A stretch of 38,490 nt of DNA from Lachnospiraceae bacterium (lineage in GTDB: Bacteria > Bacillota > Clostridia > Lachnospirales > Lachnospiraceae), in contig JAFXXN010000011.1 of NCBI GenBank assembly GCA_017542245.1, positions 1-38,490 on the forward strand. The letters are read 5' to 3'. Positions 33,383-38,490 of this stretch are shown here, one piece after another. A program made the translations under genes and the position numbers. Position 1 is the stretch's first letter, and each line of letters starts with the position of its first letter. Below the pieces are notes generated by a model that was not told the origin of the DNA, ran no database searches, and was given only the letters and a program-made list of their open reading frames with translations.

Positions 33383-34189
33383 TCATTGTTTTTCCTTAAA
33401 AAGATGAAGCTGGAACTTTGGTTTATTATATCTATGCAATAATTCCTCATAAAACTCGCGCCCCTCTTCTTCACTTATTTCACGCTCCTGCAAAGAACTA
33501 TCAATGTAATAATACTGACATCTATGCTCTTCAAAAACAGGCTCCCATTCCACACCTTCAATAAATTCCGTACCACCTGCTGAATACTTATAACACTTAA
33601 GGCTGTATGTAGAGTTTGGCATGCCAAAATCATCGAGTATTATACCATCTTCATATAATTCAAAGTTTTCTCTGTCCCCACATTCAAACACTGATTCAAC
33701 CTTGCCATCTCTAATGGTAAACATACTGATAATCCCCGCCTCATACGAATTATCTTTCGGAGCATTAACTCCTAAAAGCAATTCATCTATTCCATCTCCA
33801 TCAATATCCACTTGTTGATATCCAAAATTATCGCTATTATCAGTAATAGCTGGAGCTATCGCCAAGAACCATTCATATTGAAATGCTTTATCATAAAAAA
33901 GGGATTTTTCTGTGTTATTATCAGCATTTTCATATATGTCCAATAGGTTTTTTATATCTTCAAGAAGTTCATCGTATGAATCATACTCTGAAATACATTT
34001 TTCGTGTTGCAGAGATTCTTCCGTATCATCAGTGTTTGCGACGCTCTCCTCTTCTGATTCGTCAGTTACTTCTATTGAAATTTCAGAATCTGCGCTTTTA
34101 TCAATTGCGGTGTTTTCTATATCAGTTTTTACTGATCCGCAACCGGTGGTAAATATAAGCAAAACTAGCGGTATTATGCGTGGTCTCAT
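33383..34189 (-). CDS. Module B lipoprotein with MRxRII-type leader
   Basis: A 268-residue lipoprotein from ATG 34189 (GAGGATAG upstream). Leader MRPRIIPLVLLIFTTGC-GS is of the module A type but is joined directly, through an acidic linker (DESEEESVANTDDTEESL), to module B without the rest of A: YDELLEDIKNLLDIY, QQVDIDGDGIDELLLG, MFTIRDGKVESVFE, CYKYSAGGTEFIEG, YYYIDSSLQEREISEEEG, tail YNKPKFQLHLFKEKQ. It is the first lipoprotein gene of the array, 10 bp after the ferredoxin gene, and its stop codon overlaps the next ATG (ATGA). Confidence 0.87.
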   Translation of the reverse strand: MRPRIIPLVLLIFTTGCGSVKTDIENTAIDKSADSEISIEVTDESEEESVANTDDTEESLQHEKCISEYDSYDELLEDIKNLLDIYENADNNTEKSLFYDKAFQYEWFLAIAPAITDNSDNFGYQQVDIDGDGIDELLLGVNAPKDNSYEAGIISMFTIRDGKVESVFECGDRENFELYEDGIILDDFGMPNSTYSLKCYKYSAGGTEFIEGVEWEPVFEEHRCQYYYIDSSLQEREISEEEGREFYEELLHRYNKPKFQLHLFKEKQ

Positions 34190-34199
34190 CTTTCTATCC

Positions 34200-34694
34200 T
34201 CAATTGTTTGCATCTATAAGTTCTTTTAGAGAAACGCCTGCATTCCTGTAGCGAACTTCGCTCTGCTCATTTTTTAGATGTATTGCATTTTCAGGACATC
34301 CATGCAGGCATCCAAGGCAGCCTTCACAGTGGTGCAGGTATTCTACATGATTGGTTACTTTAATGTTATCTGCAGGGCAGATTTTTGCACAGATTCCACA
34401 TTTGATGCATGCCTCATTAACAATAAAGCTCTTATCTGTGTCATTTGCAATATACGTCGCTCCTACTGCGTGGTAGAGCCAGTCCATGATTTTATCAGAA
34501 ACGGATATACAAGGGATGTTTTTTCTCCTTGTTTCAATGTCAGTGCAAATCTCCTTTATCTGTCCCTCAACATCTTTCTGTGGCAATGTGTCAATTTGGT
34601 TCTGGATTTCAAAACGTGTAACGTCAGTATCCACCATGATTATTTGAGTTACATAATCTGTATGTCCTGCTGCTTGAAGTCCCTTTTTTCTCAT
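34200..34694 (-). pseudogene. EFR1-type ferredoxin lacking its flavodoxin half
   Basis: A 164-residue open frame matching the C-terminal part of EFR1-family proteins: an IIMVDT segment, then two 4Fe-4S motifs CIKCGICAKICP and CEGCLGCLHGCP, and the ending VRYRNAGVSLKELIDANN. Full-length relatives have about 100 more residues at the N-terminus (a flavodoxin-like domain), absent here. The frame begins at an ATG that overlaps the stop of the AlbA_2 pseudogene, so a deletion seems to have fused them. The clusters could still bind iron, but electron transfer to the missing flavodoxin cannot happen. Confidence 0.75.
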
Positions 34695-36119
34695 AGTAAT
34701 GAATTCTTTTTCTTATATCTTCTGTTACTAGTTGAACCAATTATTTCTATTTCGTCAGCCATCTTTGATAGAATCGCTCTTGTTCTTGATTGGCTAAGTC
34801 CGATAACTTTGGCAATATCAGCTGATGTGGCATCATTAACTGTTTCCAGGAATGCATTTATCTTATCTTGGGTTTCGCTTGTCTGACTGCGAGTTTGCAT
34901 GTTCGCTTGTTCGACTGTCCGCTCGTTCGACTGTTCGCTTGCTTTTGATGTATGCAATCTATAGACAGTGACCTTAATTCCATCACCGAATTCCTCAAAA
35001 ACGGGCTCTTGCAGACCATACTGTTTACATGATTTGATAATTCTGGGAATGCCGGTTCCCCATGCTTCAACTATGTGCATATATTGGAACATATCTGCAA
35101 TTGCCTGATTCCTGCATTTGGATCGTCCGGTTTTCATGGTCACAATATCCATTCCGCCATAGAGCATTCCTGGTGATACAACCTCGATTCTGTCGTCGAA
35201 AATGGAAATCTGTATCTTAGATTCGACTAAATAGCTTCGGTGAATAACTGCATTGGCAACCAGTTCTCTTATTGACTTTATAGGAAGCTCATATACGTCT
35301 TTACTATATAGCCCATTAACCTCAGCACCAATGTTAATATGCTTTAAGATAAATTGAAATGCGTCAGATAATTGCTCGTAAATAGGACCTTCAAATTCTT
35401 TTTTATCAATAAAAACATCTCTGTCATTTCCTTTAAACAGGGCACACTGTATCTTGGCAAAACGAGAATGATTATCTGTCATCAAAGAAAATGCATGTGT
35501 GGGTGCTAAATCTCTTCCACTTCTACAAAGAATACCCATATCTTCGAGTTTACCTATGGTCATATCTTTGACAGCTAATTTCTCATCTTCTGTTTCGCAA
35601 TTTGATAAAGCAATTTCTTTACCACACGGCATAACTCGAGAGCTTTACTCTCATCATAATCAGTGCCAATTTCCTGCAGGGAATCATATGCAAGGTTTGA
35701 ACCTTCGAGCTCAAGTTCTTTTAGTGTAACAGAATCTGCCGGTCTGCTGGTTCCGTTAACTCTTACATATGAAGTATCTTCTTTTGTTTTATTAGCCAGA
35801 TAGTATGGCCTATGTTTTCCCGGAAAAACCTCAACAACAAGAACTGTCTTGCCTTCCACTGATTGAGGGTATATGTCAGTCTCAATAAGTGGTGTACACG
35901 AATCTGAAATCATCGAAGAAATCGAATCAGAGAGCTTAAATGGGCTCTGGTCTCCAATGCCCACAACCTCTTTTGTCTCGTCAATAATTCCAATTATGCT
36001 TTTTCCACCACTCGTGTTAGCAAACGCAATAATATCCTTTAAAAACTTTTCGTGTTTAGCTGGGATTTTCTGCTTAAACTCTATTTTTTATCTTCTCCAA
36101 AGTAATCTTTAGATACCAT
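34691..36119 (-). pseudogene. AlbA_2/ATPase regulator gene with two frameshifts
   Basis: From ATG 36119 (GGGGAGA upstream) the frame reads MVSKDYFGEDKK and ends at TAG; one base later it continues as IEFKQKIPAKHEKFLKDIIA, FANTSGGKSIIGIIDE, the AlbA_2 core. The missing base is in the A run at 36084-36089. A second shift near 35617-35630 separates DYDESKALELCRVVK from KEIALSNCETEDEKLAVKDM. The rest has the ATPase-like part (NAVIHRSYLVESK, SPGMLYGGMD, AWGTGIPRI) and a winged helix (ATSADIAKVIGLSQSRTRAI). A restored protein of about 475 residues would belong to the same broad family as the one at 5496-7148. Confidence 0.85.
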
Positions 36120-36132
36120 AGATAAATCTCCC

Positions 36133-36762
36133 CTATTCTATGTCGCTATCATTCTGATCTAGTTGATCATATCGTTCTTGTAATTCCGCTATCTTTCTTT
36201 TGAGGCGGGCTTTTTCAAGGCTCTTCTCCGTCTTATCAACAATTCCTTGTGGATAAGTCCATTCCCAATTATGGTAGGCATTTATGATTTCCGCCTTTTC
36301 TTCTTCGGAATTAGCAACCTCGAGATCGGACTTCATCTGGGCGTATACATCATACCAGTCTTTCATGTACTCATAGAGACTATCCTTAAAATCTACCGTA
36401 AGACATAATCCGGGTACATGATTTTCATCTGTGGGCTCGATTTTCATATTAAAGTTATGCTCAAGTTCAAACATAGCATACATGGCGCCAATATAACTGG
36501 TTGTAACCGGATCTGCCAATGCAAGCGTACTTACACCAAGTGCTTCCGCAATCTTTTTGAGCATATCTGTTTTTGGCTTTCTTGCCCCGTTTTCATACTT
36601 CTGCATTCTATCGGCATTTAACCCAACTTTTTCACCAAGTTCAGCAAGCGACAATCCTCTCGAGTTTCTTATGGTGCGTATTCTTGCCCCAACTCTGTCT
36701 GCAGCAGTTTCGTCATTGAACTCTACCGGATCCTGTCCAAATGCTTTGTTTATAGTAATCAT
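36133..36762 (-). CDS. XRE-family repressor of the element
   Basis: A 209-residue protein. Residues about 22-85 are a Cro/CI helix-turn-helix (GARIRTIRNSRGLSLAELGE, LNADRMQKYENGARKPKTDM). The remainder includes a helical region (YEYMKDWYDVYAQMKSDLEV) and a Lys/Glu-rich coiled end (KARLKRKIAELQERYDQLDQ) suited to dimerisation. GGAGGAATCC precedes the ATG. It is divergent from the excisionase-integrase operon, the place of the master repressor in many integrative elements, and is followed 13 bp later by the AlbA_2 pseudogene. No metallopeptidase (ImmA-like) partner is visible. Confidence 0.85.
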   Translation of the reverse strand: MITINKAFGQDPVEFNDETAADRVGARIRTIRNSRGLSLAELGEKVGLNADRMQKYENGARKPKTDMLKKIAEALGVSTLALADPVTTSYIGAMYAMFELEHNFNMKIEPTDENHVPGLCLTVDFKDSLYEYMKDWYDVYAQMKSDLEVANSEEEKAEIINAYHNWEWTYPQGIVDKTEKSLEKARLKRKIAELQERYDQLDQNDSDIE

Positions 36763-36773
36763 GCGGATTCCTC

Positions 36774-36804
36774 CATTACTGATAATTACGATTCATTACT
36801 GATA
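36774..36804. promoter_or_regulatory. Direct repeat CATTACTGATA upstream of the repressor
   Basis: CATTACTGATA occurs at 36774-36784 and again at 36794-36804, exactly 20 bp apart, or about two helix turns, so both copies face the same side of DNA. They lie between the repressor start codon and its likely -10 (minus-strand TATAAT near 36816-36821). Confidence 0.6.
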
Positions 36805-36882
36805 TGGTAACACAGATTATATTAGATATGAAGCACAAAAATGGACATGCAGAGAACAAAAACAAAAAGCACAATACAGTGC

Positions 36883-36911
36883 TTGCAAAGAACTAAATGA
36901 TATGGTATAGT
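36883..36911 (+). promoter_or_regulatory. Promoter of the xis-int operon
   Basis: TTGCAA (36883-36888) and TATAGT (36906-36911) with a 17-bp spacer, in the divergent region facing the small ORF, excisionase and integrase. Confidence 0.7.
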
Positions 36912-36918
36912 ACAATTA

Positions 36919-36936
36919 AAGAACAGAAATGTTCTT
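36919..36936. promoter_or_regulatory. Inverted repeat AAGAACA-GAAA-TGTTCTT, operator candidate
   Basis: A 7-bp inverted repeat with 4-nt spacer starts 8 bp downstream of the -10 box of the xis-int promoter, across the expected transcription start. Additional AGAAC half-sites are nearby (36851-36855, 36890-36894, 36941-36945). A repressor bound here would silence excision. Confidence 0.6.
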
Positions 36937-37093
36937 AATAAGAACCAAGAAAACAAAATAAAACATAATGGTTCATCAACAAGTAACGTTTCCCGGAAAT
37001 CCGGATGTCGCGAAAGAACCCGGCGTTTCCTGATACAGATGTCGCCGAAGCCCCAAGAGAACGGGAGAAGTGTGTTTCTTAGAGAGGAGGAAA

Positions 37094-37276
37094 ATGAAAA
37101 ACAGGGACAGACAAAAAGCAAATCGAAAACTAAAGGAAGAACTTCTTGATTTCAGAGATGTGTGTGGAGTTAAAGACCCCACACCATATGAAGCAGTCAA
37201 GGAAATCATAGCAGAAATGAAGAAGAATAAAGAAAGGAGCAGACATGGAATACACGAATATGTTAGTTGGGTATAA
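37094..37276 (+). CDS. Small basic protein before the excisionase
   Basis: A 60-residue protein from ATG 37094 (GAGGAGGAAA upstream; an ATG at 37070 lies before that site). It is highly charged (NRDRQKANRKLKEELLDFRD) with a middle segment CGVKDPTPYEAVKEIIAEMK. Its last 32 bases overlap the excisionase gene, so the two are translationally linked. Similar short ORFs are often seen between regulator and xis in Firmicutes elements. Function unknown; possibly a DNA-binding accessory for excision. Confidence 0.65.
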   Translation: MKNRDRQKANRKLKEELLDFRDVCGVKDPTPYEAVKEIIAEMKKNKERSRHGIHEYVSWV

Positions 37277-37457
37277 TGACATACTCACACCTACAGATGT
37301 TAAGGAAATCCTCAAGATAGGAAGGAACGCAGTCTATGACTATCTGAAGGATGGCACAATCAGATCTATGATGATTGCAGGAAAGTACAGAATTCCAAAG
37401 TTATATCTTTTAGAATTCATGTACCCCGATGTAGATTTTGTTAAGGAGGCAAGCTAA
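37245..37457 (+). CDS. xis: Excisionase, Tn916 Xis-like
   Basis: A 70-residue winged-helix protein: ILTPTDVKEILKIGRNAVYD, YLKDGTIRSMMIAGKYRIPK, LYLLEFMYPD. This is the MerR-like excisionase fold that bends DNA at attachment sites to direct integrase toward excision. AAAGGAG lies 6 nt before the ATG. It ends 3 bp before the integrase gene, the standard order for Tn916-type recombination modules. Confidence 0.9.
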   Translation: MEYTNMLVGYNDILTPTDVKEILKIGRNAVYDYLKDGTIRSMMIAGKYRIPKLYLLEFMYPDVDFVKEAS

Positions 37458-37460
37458 ATA

Positions 37461-38490
37461 ATGGCAAGACCAAAGAAGAGCGGCAAAAGAGCCACGGGTA
37501 TCCAGGGAAGGAGCTGCTATCTTTATATTATTAAGAACAACTATATTATTAAGGATGGCAACAAGATCTTAGAAAAGCAGTGGATATCCACCGGGCTAAA
37601 AGATACGTCCGAGAATATTAAAAAAGCTTCAGAGATGAGAAGCAGACTTCTAAATATAAAGGAAGCAAAGAGTACAGACAGAAATATATCTTTAAGTGAA
37701 TATGCAGATGGTTTTCTTAAAAAGAAGAAGAGAGAGGTTTCAGATACAACCCTTTCTTCTTATTTTTATAGAGCAAACAGAATAAAAAATTACTTTGGTG
37801 ATACCAAAGTAAAAGATTTAAACGAGACCATGGTCGAGAACTTTCTTGATGACATGTTCAAAACCTATAAGGTTCAGCGCAGAACAGTCAAAGATACAAA
37901 AGTGCTTCTGAGCAGTATCCTGGAGCAGGCAGTCAAGGAGGGATTGATAGCTACAAATCCCGCTAAGGAAGTTGTGATCAATAAGAACCTGGCAAATAAG
38001 TATGCTAAAGAGAAAGACACAGATGAGGAATTTTTTTCTTATGAAGAAGCTCAGCGTTTCTTGTATTCAATAAAAGACCACGAGCTTTATGAACTGTTCT
38101 ATGTCACTTTGTTCTTTGGCCTTAGGCGAGAGGAACTGCTTGGTCTAAGATGGTCTGCATTGGACTTTAAGAACAAAACTATGAGCATCAACCATACTGT
38201 TACAAGAGGGACAGTCATCAATCGAGTCAATTCAACAAAGACAGACTCCAGTACACGCGAGTACCCTCTGACAGATGAACAGATTGAAATGTTCAAGAGG
38301 TTAAAGGATAAGGAAAATGAATACAGACAGCTATGCGGTAACAATTACTATGAGAGCGACTACATCTTCAAACATGTTGATGGGTCGCTTTTTTATCCGG
38401 ATTATCCGTCAAAGCTGTTTTGCAAACTGATTAAGAAGATTCCTGAACTGCCTCAGGATATTACTTTTCATGGTCTTAGAAGTTCATGCG
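37461..38490 (+). CDS. int: Tyrosine integrase (Tn916 Int-like), cut by the window end
   Basis: 343 codons are visible from ATG 37461 and the frame is open at the last base. The N-terminal part is an arm-binding region (SCYLYIIKNNYIIKDG), residues about 75-170 the SAM-like core-binding domain (NISLSEYADGFLKKKKREVS), then the catalytic domain. R222 (FFGLRREELLGLRW), K260 (NSTKTDSSTREYPL) and H337-x-x-R340 (TFHGLRSSC) are the expected catalytic residues; the second His/Trp and the tyrosine lie beyond the window. AAGGAGG lies 13 nt upstream. It should recombine at the tRNA-Pro anticodon-loop site seen at 100-141. Confidence 0.95.
   Translation, partial: MARPKKSGKRATGIQGRSCYLYIIKNNYIIKDGNKILEKQWISTGLKDTSENIKKASEMRSRLLNIKEAKSTDRNISLSEYADGFLKKKKREVSDTTLSSYFYRANRIKNYFGDTKVKDLNETMVENFLDDMFKTYKVQRRTVKDTKVLLSSILEQAVKEGLIATNPAKEVVINKNLANKYAKEKDTDEEFFSYEEAQRFLYSIKDHELYELFYVTLFFGLRREELLGLRWSALDFKNKTMSINHTVTRGTVINRVNSTKTDSSTREYPLTDEQIEMFKRLKDKENEYRQLCGNNYYESDYIFKHVDGSLFYPDYPSKLFCKLIKKIPELPQDITFHGLRSSC

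Larger units (their letters stand above)
30072..33386 (-). pseudogene. Mosaic lipoprotein, modules A+D, split by an IS1634-type element (copy 1)
   Basis: The 5' part (33285-33386) encodes MRLRIILSLILLIFTTGC-GA and runs to ELVK; the rest (30072-31454) resumes as DQGSSQICVYNDVFEAYGKK and continues through module A (FDFNDDGIKDIALIG) and module D (YDIDKDKTPELLVEY, SLNNNNLTSKVMYSGC, YADFNSDGVYECVLYL, YDKEKCFYYSAPY). Removing the insertion and one 6-bp duplicate restores a 494-residue lipoprotein, paralogous to 26358-27881. A truncated product starting inside module A lacks a signal peptide and should stay in the cytoplasm. The ATG overlaps the stop of the upstream gene (ATGA). Confidence 0.9.

Noticed and set aside
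15829-34213. Repeated segments considered as a CRISPR array or short tandem repeat tract
   Set aside because: The repeats are kilobase-scale coding modules with leaders and stop codons, not short repeats with unique spacers.

Overview
The window is a low-GC Firmicutes sequence. Codon use, lipoprotein signal peptides, and the mix of EFR1 ferredoxin, PadR/FtsW-like and DUF4143 genes point to Lachnospiraceae, probably Butyrivibrio-like; this is inferred from familiarity, not from a search. Almost all of it appears to be one integrated mobilizable element. The left end (100-141) is the 3' half of a tRNA-Pro(CGG) gene on the minus strand, cut exactly after the anticodon loop, with its terminator outside it. 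The right end carries a divergent repressor/promoter region, a small ORF, a Tn916-type excisionase and a tyrosine integrase that runs off the window. The restored tRNA (other att site) should lie just past 38490.

Layout: 100-141 att; 371-2499 replication/partition (HTH initiator-like protein, ParM-like ATPase, ParR-like adaptor); 2500-3154 GC-richer non-coding block full of inverted repeats (oriT/centromere candidate); 3155-5401 mobilization (MobC, relaxase, and a coiled-coil membrane protein whose gene overlaps the relaxase by 395 nt); 5496-7148 AlbA_2/ATPase regulator with a 19-bp inverted repeat at its promoter; 7308-11856 a block bounded by 48-nt inverted repeats, with a hypothetical protein, a lipoprotein gene fragment, PadR plus FtsW-like membrane protein, and a DUF4143 ATPase; 12004-15525 several HTH regulators, a broken ABC ATPase and a HigBA-like toxin-antitoxin pair whose toxin has an early amber codon. 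No type IV secretion genes are visible, so the element looks mobilizable rather than self-conjugative.

The striking cargo is 15829-34189: about 20 kb of closely packed minus-strand lipoprotein genes. Most are mosaics. A small set of leader segments (MRLRII type; CACAKE type; MKKxKN type) is joined to a small set of C-terminal modules. One module (B) occurs six times and ends in an almost invariant YNKPKxQLHLFKE tail. One two-gene unit has been duplicated together with its spacers. Across otherwise unlike modules the same acidic loop recurs (D-x-D/N-x-D-G-x-x-E-L, FG-GAP/VCBS-like). Two members carry domains of the RsiV (DUF3298) and LprI (DUF1311) families, both linked elsewhere to lysozyme. 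An IS1634-family insertion with a 6-bp target duplication splits one array gene.

The array lies directly downstream, on the same strand and with tiny gaps, of the element's XRE repressor (36133-36762), an AlbA_2 pseudogene and a truncated EFR1 ferredoxin, so it may be read in part from the element's own control region. Many genes are decayed (two frameshifts in the AlbA_2 gene, one in the LprI-like signal peptide, amber in HigB, truncated ABC and EFR1 genes), as expected of an old, rearranging accessory region.
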